From Diprion similis (taxonomy: Eukaryota; Arthropoda; Insecta; Hymenoptera; Diprionidae): a stretch of 64,000 nt of DNA. The notes under the pieces are model-generated. The model was not told where the DNA came from, did no database searches, and was given only the letters and a program-made list of their open reading frames with translations. Position 1 is the stretch's first letter. Each line of letters opens with the position of its first letter. This document shows, one piece after another, positions 23,010 through 37,500 of this stretch. The position numbers and the translations under genes are program-made. Location: assembly GCF_021155765.1 (NCBI RefSeq), contig NC_060106.1, forward strand, positions 13,728,031 to 13,792,030, in the 5' to 3' direction.

Positions 23010-26000
23010 CTAACCCCTTTGGATTTTTGGCGGAAAATTCGACGATTCTGGAAAGTGCTGCAATGAATTTTTGCATGCCCTATTCCGACGTAATTTTGCG
23101 AGAGAAATCGATTGAGCGCAGTCCCAATACGCTGCGAGAGATAGCTGAAAAGTTACAGCCGAAAAACTGATGATTTTGTTCGTCATTTCTCTGCTGTTCG
23201 TCCGACGCTCTTTTTCATGTGTTTTCTGAGTTCCTGGGAGTCCATTTAGTCTAGAGATGGTCATACAAATCGATTCCGAGTCGAAAAATTTTCGGCTCCG
23301 AAAACGAGCAAAAAAGTAAGGCTAACCCCTTTGGATTTTTGGCGAAAAATTCGACGATTCTGGAAAGTGCTGCAATGAATTTTTGCATGCCCTATTCCGA
23401 CGTAATTTTGCGAGAGAAATCGATTAAGCGCAGTCCCAATACGCTGCGAGCGATAGCTGAAAAGTTACAGCCGAAAAACTGATGATTTTGTTCGTCATTT
23501 CTCTGCTGTTCGTCCGACGCTCTTTTTCATGTGTTTTCCGAGTTCCTGGGGGTCCATTTAGTCTAGAGATGGTCATACAAATCGATTCCGAGTCGAAAAA
23601 TTTTCGGCTCCGAAAACGAGCAAAAAAGTAAGGCTAACCCCTTTGGATTTTTGGCGAAAAATTCGACGATTCTGGAAAGTGCTGCAATGAATTTTTGCAT
23701 GCCCTATTCCGACGTAATTTTGCGAGAGAAATCGATTGAGCGCAGTCCCAATACGCTGCGAGAGATAGCTGAAAAGTTACAGCCGAAAAACTGATGATTT
23801 TGTTCGTCATTTCTCTGCTGTTCGTCCGACGCTCTTTTTCATGTGTTTTCTGAGTTCCTGGGGGTCCATTTAGTCTAGAGATGGTCATACAAATCGATTC
23901 CGAGTCGAAAAATTTTCGGCTCCGAAAACGAGCAAAAAAGTAAGGCTAACCCCTTTGGATTTTTGGCGAAAAATTCGACGATTCTGGAAAGTGCTGCAAT
24001 GAATTTTTGCATGCCCTATTCCGACGTAATTTTGCGAGAGAAATCGATTGAGCGCAGTCCCAATACGCTGCGAGAGATAGCTGAAAAGTTACAGCCGAAA
24101 AACTGATGATTTTGTTCGTCATTTCTCTGCTGTTCGTCCGACGCTCTTTTTCATGTGTTTTCTGAGTTCCTGGGGGTCCATTTAGTCTAGAGATGGTCAT
24201 ACAAATCGATTCCGAGTCGAAAAATTTTCGGCTCCGAAAACGAGTAAAAAAGTAAGGCTAACCCCTTTGGATTTTTGGCGAAAAATTCGACGATTCTGGA
24301 AAGTGCTGCAATGAATTTTTGCATGCCCTATTCCGACGTAATTTTGCGAGAGAAATCGATTAAGCGCAGTCCCAATACGCTGCGAGCGATAGCTGAAAAG
24401 TTACAGCCGAAAAACTGATGATTTTGTTCGTCATTTCTCTGCTGTTCGTCCGACGCTCTTTTTCATGTGTTTTCCGAGTTCCTGGGGGTCCATTTAGTCT
24501 AGAGATGGTCATACAAATCGATTCCGAGTCGAAAAATTTTCGGCTCCGAAAACGAGGAAAAAAGTAAGGCTAACCCCTTTGGATTTTTGGCGAAAAATTC
24601 GACCATTCTGAAAAGTGCTGCAATGAATTTTTGCATGCCCTATTCCGACGTAATTTTGCGAGAGAAATCGATTGAGCGCAGTCCCAATACGCTGCGAGCG
24701 ATAGCTGAAAAGTTACAGCCGAAAAACTGATGATTTTGTTCGTCATTTCTCTGCTGTTCGTCCGACGCTCTTTTTCATGTGTTTTCTGAGTTCCTGAGGG
24801 TCCATTTAGTCTAGAGATGGTCATACAAATCGATTCCGAGTCGAAAAATTTTCGGCTCCGAAAACGAGCAAAAAAGTAAGGCTAACCCCTTTGGATTTTT
24901 GGCGAAAAATTCGACGATTCTGGAAAGTGCTGCAATGAATTTTTGCATGCCCTATTCCGACGTAATTTTGCGAGAGAAATCGATTAAGCGCAGTCCCAAT
25001 ACGCTGCGAGCGAGAGCTGAAAAGTTACAGCCGAAAAACTGATGATTTTGTTCGTCATTTCTTTGCTGTTCGTCCGACGCTCTTTTCAATGTGTTTTCCG
25101 AGTTCCTGGGGGTCCATTTAGTCTAGAGATGGTCATACAAATCGATTCCGAGTCGAAAAATTTTCGGCTCCGAAAATGAGCAAAAAAGTAAGGCTAACCC
25201 CTTTGGATTTTTGGCGAAAAATTCGACGATTCTGGAAAGTGCTGCAATGAATTTTTGCATGCCCTATTCCGACGTAATTTTGCGAGAGAAATCGATTGAG
25301 CGCAGTCCCAATACGCTGCGAGCGATAGCTGAAAAGTTACAGCCGAAAAACTGATGATTTTGTTCGTCATTTCTCTGCTGTTCGTCCGACGCTCTTTTCC
25401 ATGTGTTTTCTGAGTTCCTGGGGGTCCATTTAGTCTAGAGATGGTCATACAAATTGATTCCGAGTCGAAAAATTTTCGGCTCCGAAAATGAGCAAAAAAG
25501 TAAGGCTAACCCCTTTGGATTTTTGGCAAAAAATTCGACGATTCTGGAAAGTGCTGCAATGAATTTTTGCATGCCCTATTCCGACGTAATTTTGCGAGAG
25601 AAATCGATTGAGCGCAGTCCCAATACGCTGCGAGCGATAGCTGAAAAGTTACAGCCGAAAAACTGATGATTTTGTTCGTCATTTCTCTGCTGTTCGTCCG
25701 ACGCTCTTTTTCATGTGTTTTCCGAGTTCCTGGGGGTCCATTTAGTCTAGAGATGGTCATACAAATCGATTCCGAGTCGAAAAGTTTTCGGCTCCGAAAA
25801 TGAGCAAAAAAGTAAGGCTAACCCCTTTGGATTTTTGGCGAAAAATTCGACGATTCTGGAAAGTGCTGCAATGAATTTTTGCATGCCCTATTCCGACGTA
25901 ATTTTGCGAGAGAAATCGATTGAGCGCAGTCCCAATACGCTGCGAGCGATAGCTGAAAAGTTACAGCCGAAAAACTGATGATTTTGTTCGTCATTTCTCT

Positions 26001-28600
26001 GCTGTTCGTCCGACGCTCTTTTTCATGTGTTTTCTGAGTTCCTGGGGGTCCATTTAGTCTAGAGATGGTCATACAAATCGATTCCGAGTTGAAAAATTTT
26101 CGGCTCCGGAAATGAGCAAAAAAGTAAGGCTAACCCCTTTGGATTTTTGGCGAAAAATTCGACGATTATCGAAAGTGCTGCAATGAATTTTTGCATGCCC
26201 TATTCCGACGTAATTTTGCGAGAGAAATCGATTGAGCGCAGTCCCAATACGCTGCGAGCGATAGCTGAAAAGTTACAGCCGAAAAACTGATGATTTTGTT
26301 CGTCATTTCTCTGCTGTTCGTCCGACGCTCTTTTCCATGTGTTTTCTGAGTTCCTGGGGGTCCATTTAGTCTAGAGATGGTCATACAAATCGATTCCGAG
26401 TCGAAAAATTTTCGGCTCCGAAAATGAGCAAAAAAGTAAGGCTAACCCCTTTGGATTTTTGGCAAAAAATTCGACGATTCTGGAAAGTGCTGCAATGAAT
26501 TTTTGCATGCCCTATTCCGACGTAATTTTGCGAGAGAAATCGATTGAGCGCAGTCCCAATACGCTGCGAGCGATAGCTGAAAAGTTACAGCCGAAAAACT
26601 GATGATTTTGTTCGTCATTTCTCTGCTGTTCGTCCGACGCTCTTTTTCATGTGTTTTTCGAGTTCCTGGGGGTCCATTTAGTCTAGAGATGGTCATACAA
26701 ATCGATTCCGAGTCGAAAAATTTTCGGCTCCGAAAATGAGCAAAAAAGTAAGGCTAACCCCTTTGGATTTTTGGCGAAAAATTCGACGATTCTGGAAAGT
26801 GCTGCAATGAATTTTTGCATGCCCTATTCCGACGTAATTTTGCGAGAGAAATCGATTGAGCGCAGTCCCAATACGCTGCGAGCGATAGCTGAAAAGTTAC
26901 AGCCGAAAAACTGATGATTTTGTTCGTCATTTCTCTGCTGTTCGTCCGACGCTCTTTTTCATGTGTTTTCTGAGTTCCTGGGGGTCCATTTAGTCTAGAG
27001 ATGGTCATACAAATCGATTCCGAGTTGAAAAATTTTCGGCTCCGGAAATGAGCAAAAAAGTAAGGCTAACCCCTTCGGATTTTTGGCGAAAAATTCGACG
27101 ATTATCGAAAGTAGTGCAATGAATTCTTGCATGCCCTATTCCGACGTAATTTTGCGAGAGAAATCGATTGAGCGCAGTCTCAATACGCTGCGAGCGATAG
27201 CTAAAAAGTTACAGCCGAAAAACTGATGATTTTGTTCGTCATTTCTCTGCTGTTCGTCCGACGCTCTTTTTTATGTGTTTTCTGAGTTCCTGGGGGTCCA
27301 TTTAGTCTAGATGTGGTCATACAAATCGATTCCGAGTCGAAAAATTTTCGGCTCCGAAAACGAGCAAAAAAGTAAGGCTAACCCCTTTGGATTTTTGGCG
27401 AAAAAGTCGACGATTCTGGAAAGTGCTGCAATGAATTTTTGCATGCCCTATTCCGACGTAATTTTGCGAGAGAAATCGATTAAGCGCAGTCCCAATACGC
27501 TGCGAGCGATAGCTGAAAAGTTACAGCCGAAAAACTGATGATTTTGTTCGTCATTTCTCTGCTGTTCGTCCGACGCTCTTTTTCATGTGTTTTCCGAGTT
27601 CCTGGGGGTCCATTTAGTCTAGAGATGGTCATACAAATCGATTCCGAGTCGAAAAATTTTCGGCTCCGAAAATGAGCAAAAAAGTAAGGCTAACCCCTTT
27701 GGATTTTTGGCAAAAAATTCGCCGATTCTGGAAAGTGCTGCAATGAATTTTTGCATGCCCTATTCCGACGTAATTTTGCGAGAGAAATCGATTGAGCGCA
27801 GTCCCAATACGCTGCGAGCGATAGCTGAAAAGTTACAGCCGAAAAACTGATGATTTTGTTCGTCATTTCTCTGCTGTTCGTCCGACGCTCTTTTTCATGT
27901 GTTTTCTGAGTTCCTGGGGGTCCATTTAGTCTAGAGATGGTCATACAAATCGATTCCGAGTCGAAAAATTTTCGGCTTCGAAAACGAGCAAAAAAGTAAG
28001 GCTAACCCCTTTGGATTTTTGGCGAAAAATTCGACGATTCTGAAAAGTGCTGCAATGAATTTTTGCATGCCCTATTCCGACGTAATTATGCGAGAGAAAT
28101 CGTTTAAGCGCAGTCCCAATACGCTGCGAGCGATAGCTGAAAAGTTACAGCCGAAAAACTGATGATTTTGTTCGTCATTTCTCTGCTGTTCGTCCGACGC
28201 TCTTTTTCATGTGTTTCCTGAGTTTCTGGGGGTCCATTCAGTCTAGAGATGGTCATACGAATCGATTCCGAGTCGAAAAATTTTCGGCTCCGAAAATGAG
28301 CAAAAAAGTAAGGCTAACCCCTTTGGATTTTTGGCAAAAAATTCGACGATTCTGGAAAGTGCTGCAATGAATTTTTGCATGCCCTATTCCGACGTAATTT
28401 TGCGAGAGAAATCGATTGAGCGCAGTCCCAATACGCTGCGAGCGATAGCTGAAAAGTTACAGCCGAAAAACTGATGATTTTGTTCGTCATTTCTCTGCTG
28501 TTCGTCCGACGCTCTTTTTCATGTGTTTTCTGAGTTCCTGGGGGTCCATTTAGTCTAGAGATGGTCATACAAATCGATTCCGAGTCGAAAAATTTTCGGC
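23010..28600. repeat. Long higher-order segment, copy 1
   Basis: This segment matches 29,562-34,500 at offsets that step down by one monomer at a time. The offset is 6,552 bp (21 monomers) over 23.0-24.2 kb, 6,240 bp (20) over 24.5-26.1 kb, and 5,928 bp (19) over 26.4-28.5 kb. Markers are GGGAGTCCATTT (23,237), GACCATTCTGAAAAG (24,601), AAATTGATTCCG (25,452), TCTAGATGTGG (27,306) and TACGAATCG (28,256). Each step is the gain or loss of a whole monomer in one copy. Confidence 0.85.
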
Positions 28601-29561
28601 TCCGATAACGAGCAAAAAAGTAAGGCTAACCCCTTTGGATTTTTGGCGGAAAATTCGACGATTCTGGAAAGTGCTGCAATGAATTTTTGCATGCCCTATT
28701 CCGACGTAATTTTGCGAGAGAAATCGATTGAGCGCAGTCCCAATACGCTGCGAGAGATAGCTGAAAAGTTACAGCCGAAAAACTGATGATTTTGTTCGTC
28801 ATTTCTCTGCTGTTCGTCCGACGCTCTTTTTCATGTGTTTTCTGAGTTCCTGGGGGTCCATTTAGTCTAGAGATGGTCATACAAATCGATTCCGAGTCGA
28901 AAAATTTTCGGCTCCGAAAACGAGCAAAAAAGTAAGGCTAACCCCTTTGGATTTTTGGCGAAAAATTCGACGATTCTGGAAAGTGCTGCAATGAATTTTT
29001 GCATGCCCTATTCCGACGTAATTTTGCGAGAGAAATCGATTAAGCGCAGTCCCAATACGCTGCGAGCGATAGCTGAAAAGTTACAGCCGAAAAACTGATG
29101 ATTTTGTTCGTCATTTCTCTGCTGTTCGTCCGACGCTCTTTTTCATGTGTTTTTCGAGTTCCTGGGGGTCCATTTAGTCTAGAGATGGTCATACAAATCG
29201 ATTCCGAGTCGAAAAATTTTCGGCTCCGAAAACGAGCAAAAAAGTAAGGCTAACCCCTTTGGATTTTTGGCGAAAAATTCGACCATTCTGAAAAGTGCTG
29301 CAATGAATTTTTGCATGCCCTATTCCGACGTAATTTTGCGAGAGAAATCGATTGAGCGCAGTCCCAATACGCTGCGAGCGATAGCTGAAAAGTTACAGCC
29401 GAAAAACTGATGATTTTGTTCGTCATTTCTCTGCTGTTCGTCCGACGCTCTTTTTCATGTGTTTTCTGAGTTCCTGAGGGTCCATTTAGTCTAGAGATGG
29501 TCATACAAATCGATTCCGAGTCGAAAAATTTTCGGCTCCGAAAACGAGCAAAAAAGTAAGG

Positions 29562-32500
29562 CTAACCCCTTTGGATTTTTGGCGGAAAATTCGACGATTC
29601 TGGAAAGTGCTGCAATGAATTTTTGCATGCCCTATTCCGACGTAATTTTGCGAGAGAAATCGATTGAGCGCAGTCCCAATACGCTGCGAGAGATAGCTGA
29701 AAAGTTACAGCCGAAAAACTGATGATTTTGTTCGTCATTTCTCTGCTGTCCGTCCGACGCTCTTTTTCATGTGTTTTCTGAGTTCCTGGGAGTCCATTTA
29801 GTCTAGAGATGGTCATACAAATCGATTCCGAGTCGAAAAATTTTCGGCTCCGAAAACGAGCAAAAAAGTAAGGCTAACCCCTTTGGATTTTTGGCGAAAA
29901 ATTCGACGATTCTGGAAAGTGCTGCAATGAATTTTTGCATGCCCTATTCCGACGTAATTTTGCGAGAGAAATCGATTAAGCGCAGTCCCAATACGCTGCG
30001 AGCGATAGCTGAAAAGTTACAGCCGAAAAACTGATGATTTTGTTCGTCATTTCTCTGCTGTTCGTCCGACGCTCTTTTTCATGTGTTTTCCGAGTTCCTG
30101 GGGGTCCATTTAGTCTAGAGATGGTCATACAAATCGATTCCGAGTCGAAAAATTTTCGGCTCCGAAAACGAGCAAAAAAGTAAGGCTAACCCCTTTGGAT
30201 TTTTGGCGAAAAATTCGACGATTCTGGAAAGTGCTGCAATGAATTTTTGCATGCCCTATTCCGACGTAATTTTGCGAGAGAAATCGATTGAGCGCAGTCC
30301 CAATACGCTGCGAGAGATAGCTGAAAAGTTACAGCCGAAAAACTGATGATTTTGTTCGTCATTTCTCTGCTGTTCGTCCGACGCTCTTTTTCATGTGTTT
30401 TCTGAGTTCCTGGGGGTCCATTTAGTCTAGAGATGGTCATACAAATCGATTCCGAGTCGAAAAATTTTCGGCTCCGAAAACGAGCAAAAAAGTAAGGCTA
30501 ACCCCTTTGGATTTTTGGCGAAAAATTCGACGATTCTGGAAAGTGCTGCAATGAATTTTTGCATGCCCTATTCCGACGTAATTTTGCGAGAGAAATCGAT
30601 TGAGCGCAGTCCCAATACGCTGCGAGAGATAGCTGAAAAGTTACAGCCGAAAAACTGATGATTTTGTTCGTCATTTCTCTGCTGTTCGTCCGACGCTCTT
30701 TTTCATGTGTTTTCCGAGTTCCTGGGGGTCCATTTAGTCTAGAGATGGTCATACAAATCGATTCCGAGTCGAAAAATTTTCGGCTCCGAAAACGAGGAAA
30801 AAAGTAAGGCTAACCCCTTTGGATTTTTGGCGAAAAATTCGACCATTCTGAAAAGTGCTGCAATGAATTTTTGCATGCCCTATTCCGACGTAATTTTGCG
30901 AGAGAAATCGATTGAGCGCAGTCCCAATACGCTGCGAGCGATAGCTGAAAAGTTACAGCCGAAAAACTGATGATTTTGTTCGTCATTTCTCTGCTGTTCG
31001 TCCGACGCTCTTTTTCATGTGTTTTCTGAGTTCCTGAGGGTCCATTTAGTCTAGAGATGGTCATACAAATCGATTCCGAGTCGAAAAATTTTCGGCTCCG
31101 AAAACGAGCAAAAAAGTAAGGCTAACCCCTTTGGATTTTTGGCGAAAAATTCGACGATTCTGGAAAGTGCTGCAATGAATTTTTGCATGCCCTATTCCGA
31201 CGTAATTTTGCGAGAGAAATCGATTAAGCGCAGTCCCAATACGCTGCGAGCGAAAGCTGAAAAGTTACAGCCGAAAAACTGATGATTTTGTTCGTCATTT
31301 CTTTGCTGTTCGTCCGACGCTCTTTTCAATGTGTTTTCCGAGTTCCTGGGGGTCCATTTAGTCTAGAGATGGTCATACAAATCGATTCCGAGTCGAAAAA
31401 TTTTCGGCTCCGAAAATGAGCAAAAAAGTAAGGCTAACCCCTTTGGATTTTTGGCGAAAAATTCGACGATTCTGGAAAGTGCTGCAATGAATTTTTGCAT
31501 GCCCTATTCCGACGTAATTTTGCGAGAGAAATCGATTGAGCGCAGTCCCAATACGCTGCGAGCGATAGCTGAAAAGTTACAGCCGAAAAACTGATGATTT
31601 TGTTCGTCATTTCTCTGCTGTTCGTCCGACGCTCTTTTCCATGTGTTTTCTGAGTTCCTGGGGGTCCATTTAGTCTAGAGATGGTCATACAAATTGATTC
31701 CGAGTCGAAAAATTTTCGGCTCCGAAAATGAGCAAAAAAGTAAGGCTAACCCCTTTGGATTTTTGGCAAAAAATTCGACGATTCTGGAAAGTGCTGCAAT
31801 GAATTTTTGCATGCCCTATTCCGACGTAATTTTGCGAGAGAAATCGATTGAGCGCAGTCCCAATACGCTGCGAGCGATAGCTGAAAAGTTACAGCCGAAA
31901 AACTGATGATTTTGTTCGTCATTTCTCTGCTGTTCGTCCGACGCTCTTTTTCATGTGTTTTCCGAGTTCCTGGGGGTCCATTTAGTCTAGAGATGGTCAT
32001 ACAAATCGATTCCGAGTCGAAAAATTTTCGGCTCCGAAAATGAGCAAAAAAGTAAGGCTAACCCCTTTGGATTTTTGGCGAAAAATTCGACGATTCTGGA
32101 AAGTGCTGCAATGAATTTTTGCATGCCCTATTCCGACGTAATTTTGCGAGAGAAATCGATTGAGCGCAGTCCCAATACGCTGCGAGCGATAGCTGAAAAG
32201 TTACAGCCGAAAAACTGATGATTTTGTTCGTCATTTCTCTGCTGTTCGTCCGACGCTCTTTTCCATGTGTTTTCTGAGTTCCTGGGGGTCCATTTAGTCT
32301 AGAGATGGTCATACAAATCGATTCCGAGTCGAAAAATTTTCGGCTCCGAAAATGAGCAAAAAAGTAAGGCTAACCCCTTTGGATTTTTGGCAAAAAATTC
32401 GACGATTCTGGAAAGTGCTGCAATGAATTTTTGCATGCCCTATTCCGACGTAATTTTGCGAGAGAAATCGATTGAGCGCAGTCCCAATACGCTGCGAGCG

Positions 32501-34500
32501 ATAGCTGAAAAGTTACAGCCGAAAAACTGATGATTTTGTTCGTCATTTCTCTGCTGTTCGTCCGACGCTCTTTTTCATGTGTTTTTCGAGTTCCTGGGGG
32601 TCCATTTAGTCTAGAGATGGTCATACAAATCGATTCCGAGTCGAAAAATTTTCGGCTCCGAAAATGAGCAAAAAAGTAAGGCTAACCCCTTTGGATTTTT
32701 GGCGAAAAATTCGACGATTCTGGAAAGTGCTGCAATGAATTTTTGCATGCCCTATTCCGACGTAATTTTGCGAGAGAAATCGATTGAGCGCAGTCCCAAT
32801 ACGCTGCGAGCGATAGCTGAAAAGTTACAGCCGAAAAACTGATGATTTTGTTCGTCATTTCTCTGCTGTTCGTCCGACGCTCTTTTTCATGTGTTTTCTG
32901 AGTTCCTGGGGGTCCATTTAGTCTAGAGATGGTCATACAAATCGATTCCGAGTTGAAAAATTTTCGGCTCCGGAAATGAGCAAAAAAGTAAGGCTAACCC
33001 CTTCGGATTTTTGGCGAAAAATTCGACGATTATCGAAAGTAGTGCAATGAATTCTTGCATGCCCTATTCCGACGTAATTTTGCGAGAGAAATCGATTGAG
33101 CGCAGTCTCAATACGCTGCGAGCGATAGCTAAAAAGTTACAGCCGAAAAACTGATGATTTTGTTCGTCATTTCTCTGCTGTTCGTCCGACGCTCTTTTTT
33201 ATGTGTTTTCTGAGTTCCTGGGGGTCCATTTAGTCTAGATGTGGTCATACAAATCGATTCCGAGTCGAAAAATTTTCGGCTCCGAAAACGAGCAAAAAAG
33301 TAAGGCTAACCCCTTTGGATTTTTGGCGAAAAAGTCGACGATTCTGGAAAGTGCTGCAATGAATTTTTGCATGCCCTATTCCGACGTAATTTTGCGAGAG
33401 AAATCGATTAAGCGCAGTCCCAATACGCTGCGAGCGATAGCTGAAAAGTTACAGCCGAAAAACTGATGATTTTGTTCGTCATTTCTCTGCTGTTCGTCCG
33501 ACGCTCTTTTTCATGTGTTTTCCGAGTTCCTGGGGGTCCATTTAGTCTAGAGATGGTCATACAAATCGATTCCGAGTCGAAAAATTTTCGGCTCCGAAAA
33601 TGAGCAAAAAAGTAAGGCTAACCCCTTTGGATTTTTGGCAAAAAATTCGCCGATTCTGGAAAGTGCTGCAATGAATTTTTGCATGCCCTATTCCGACGTA
33701 ATTTTGCGAGAGAAATCGATTGAGCGCAGTCCCAATACGCTGCGAGCGATAGCTGAAAAGTTACAGCCGAAAAACTGATGATTTTGTTCGTCATTTCTCT
33801 GCTGTTCGTCCGACGCTCTTTTTCATGTGTTTTCTGAGTTCCTGGGGGTCCATTTAGTCTAGAGATGGTCATACAAATCGATTCCGAGTCGAAAAATTTT
33901 CGGCTCCGAAAACGAGCAAAAAAGTAAGGCTAACCCCTTTGGATTTTTGGCGAAAAATTCGACGATTCTGAAAAGTGCTGCAATGAATTTTTGCATGCCC
34001 TATTCCGACGTAATTATGCGAGAGAAATCGTTTAAGCGCAGTCCCAATACGCTGCGAGCGATAGCTGAAAAGTTACAGCCGAAAAACTGATGATTTTGTT
34101 CGTCATTTCTCTGCTGTTCGTCCGACGCTCTTTTTCATGTGTTTCCTGAGTTTCTGGGGGTCCATTCAGTCTAGAGATGGTCATACGAATCGATTCCGAG
34201 TCGAAAAATTTTCGGCTCCGAAAATGAGCAAAAAAGTAAGGCTAACCCCTTTGGATTTTTGGCAAAAAATTCGACGATTCTGGAAAGTGCTGCAATGAAT
34301 TTTTGCATGCCCTATTCCGACGCAATTTTGCGAGAGAAATCGATTGAGCGCAGTCCCAATACGCTGCGAGCGATAGCTGAAAAGTTACAGCCGAAAAACT
34401 GATGATTTTGTTCGTCATTTCTCTGCTGTTCGTCCGACGCTCTTTTTCATGTGTTTTCCGAGTTCCTGGGGGTCCATTTAGTCTAGAGATGGTCATACAA
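29562..34500. repeat. Long higher-order segment, copy 2
   Basis: This is the partner of the 23.0-28.6 kb segment, with the markers in the same order: GGGAGTCCATTT (29,789), GACCATTCTGAAAAG (30,841), AAATTGATTCCG (31,692), TCTAGATGTGG (33,234) and TACGAATCG (34,184). It has two fewer monomers than copy 1 over the matched span. Confidence 0.85.
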
Positions 34501-34553
34501 ATCGATTCCGAGTCGAAAAATTTTCGGCTCCGAAAATGAGCAAAAAAGTAAGG

Positions 34554-37500
34554 CTAACCCCTTTGGATTTTTGGCGAAAAATTCGACGATTCTGGAAAGT
34601 GCTGCAATGAATTTTTGCATGCCCTATTCCGACGTAATTTTGCGAGAGAAATCGATTGAGCGCAGTCCCAATACGCTGCGAGCGATAGCTGAAAAGTTAC
34701 AGCCGAAAAACTGATGATTTTGTTCGTCATTTCTCTGCTGTCCGTCCGACGCTCTTTTTCATGTGTTTTCTGAGTTCCTGGGGGTCCATTTAGTCTAGAG
34801 ATGGTCATACAAATCGATTCCGAGTTGAAAAATTTTCGGCTCCGGAAATGAGCAAAAAAGTAAGGCTAACCCCTTTGGATTTTTGGCGAAAAATTCGACG
34901 ATTATCGAAAGTGCTGCAATGAATTTTTGCATGCCCTATTCCGACGTAATTTTGCGAGAGAAATCGATTGAGCGCAGTCCCAATACGCTGCGAGCGATAG
35001 CTGAAAAGTTACAGCCGAAAAACTGATGATTTTGTTCGTCATTTCTCTGCTGTTCGTCCGACGCTCTTTTCCATGTGTTTTCTGAGTTCCTGGGGGTCCA
35101 TTTAGTCTAGAGATGGTCATACAAATCGATTCCGAGTCGAAAAATTTTCGGCTCCGAAAATGAGCAAAAAAGTAAGGCTAACCCCTTTGGATTTTTGGCA
35201 AAAAATTCGACGATTCTGGAAAGTGCTGCAATGAATTTTTGCATGCCCTATTCCGACGTAATTTTGCGAGAGAAATCGATTGAGCGCAGTCCCAATACGC
35301 TGCGAGCGATAGCTGAAAAGTTACAGCCGAAAAACTGATGATTTTGTTGGTCATTTCTCTGCTGTTCGTCCGACGCTCTTTTTCATGTGTTTTTCGAGTT
35401 CCTGGGGGTCCATTTAGTCTAGAGATGGTCATACAAATCGATTCCGAGTCGAAAAATTTTCGGCTCCGAAAATGAGCAAAAAAGTAAGGCTAACCCCTTT
35501 GGATTTTTGGCGAAAAATTCGACGATTCTGGAAAGTGCTGCAATGAATTTTTGCATGCCCTATTCCGACGTAATTTTGCGAGAGAAATCGATTGAGCGCA
35601 GTCCCAATACGCTGCGAGCGATAGCTGAAAAGTTACAGCCGAAAAACTGATGATTTTGTTCGTCATTTCTCTGCTGTTCGTCCGACGCTCTTTTTCATGT
35701 GTTTTCTGAGTTCCTGGGGGTCCATTTAGTCTAGAGATGGTCATACAAATCGATTCCGAGTTGAAAAATTTTCGGCTCCGGAAATGAGCAAAAAAGTAAG
35801 GCTAACCCCTTTGGATTTTTGGCGAAAAATTCGACGATTATCGAAAGTAGTGCAATGAATTCTTGCATGCCCTATTCCGACGTAATTTTGCGAGAGAAAT
35901 CGATTGAGCGCAGTCTCAATACGCTGCGAGCGATAGCTAAAAAGTTACAGCCGAAAAACTGATGATTTTGTTCGTCATTTCTCTGCTGTTCGTCCGACGC
36001 TCTTTTTTATGTGTTTTCTGAGTTCCTGGGGGTCCATTTAGTCTAGATGTGGTCATACAAATCGATTCCGAGTCGAAAAATTTTCGGCTCCGAAAACGAG
36101 CAAAAAAGTAAGGCTAACCCCTTTGGATTTTTGGCGAAAAAGTCGACGATTCTGGAAAGTGCTGCAATGAATTTTTGCATGCCCTATTCCGACGTAATTT
36201 TGCGAGAGAAATCGATTAAGCGCAGTCCCAATACGCTGCGAGCGATAGCTGAAAAGTTACAGCCGAAAAACTGATGATTTTGTTCGTCATTTCTCTGCTG
36301 TTCGTCCGACGCTCTTTTTCATGTGTTTTCCGAGTTCCTGGGGGTCCATTTAGTCTAGAGATGGTCATACAAATCGATTCCGAGTCGAAAAATTTTCGGC
36401 TCCGAAAATGAGCAAAAAAGTAAGGCTAACCCCTTTGGATTTTTGGCAAAAAATTCGCCGATTCTGGAAAGTGCTGCAATGAATTTTTGCATGCCCTATT
36501 CCGACGTAATTTTGCGAGAGAAATCGATTGAGCGCAGTCCCAATACGCTGCGAGCGATAGCTGAAAAGTTACAGCCGAAAAACTGATGATTTTGTTCGTC
36601 ATTTCTCTGCTGTTCGTCCGACGCTCTTTTTCATGTGTTTTCTGAGTTCCTGGGGGTCCATTTAGTCTAGAGATGGTCATACAAATCGATTCCGAGTCGA
36701 AAAATTTTCGGCTCCGAAAACGAGCAAAAAAGTAAGGCTAACCCCTTTGGATTTTTGGCGAAAAATTCGACGATTCTGAAAAGTGCTGCAATGAATTTTT
36801 GCATGCCCTATTCCGACGTAATTATGCGAGAGAAATCGTTTAAGCGCAGTCCCAATACGCTGCGAGCGATAGCTGAAAAGTTACAGCCGAAAAACTGATG
36901 ATTTTGTTCGTCATTTCTCTGCTGTTCGTCCGACGCTCTTTTTCATGTGTTTCCTGAGTTTCTGGGGGTCCATTCAGTCTAGAGATGGTCATACGAATCG
37001 ATTCCGAGTCGAAAAATTTTCGGCTCCGAAAATGAGCAAAAAAGTAAGGCTAACCCCTTTGGATTTTTGGCAAAAAATTCGACGATTCTGGAAAGTGCTG
37101 CAATGAATTTTTGCATGCCCTATTCCGACGTAATTTTGCGAGAGAAATCGATTGAGCGCAGTCCCAATACGCTGCGAGCGATAGCTGAAAAGTTACAGCC
37201 GAAAAACTGATGATTTTGTTCGTCATTTCTCTGCTGTTCGTCCGACGCTCTTTTTCATGTGTTTTCTGAGTTCCTGGGGGTCCATTTAGTCTAGAGATGG
37301 TCATACAAATCGATTCCGAGTCGAAAAATTTTCGGCTCCGAAAACGAGCAAAAAAGTAAGGCTAACCCCTTTGGATTTTTGGCGGAAAATTCGACGATTC
37401 TGGAAAGTGCTGCAATGAATTTTTGCATGCCCTATTCCGACGTAATTTTGCGAGAGAAATCGATTGAGCGCAGTCCCAATACGCTGCGAGAGATAGCTGA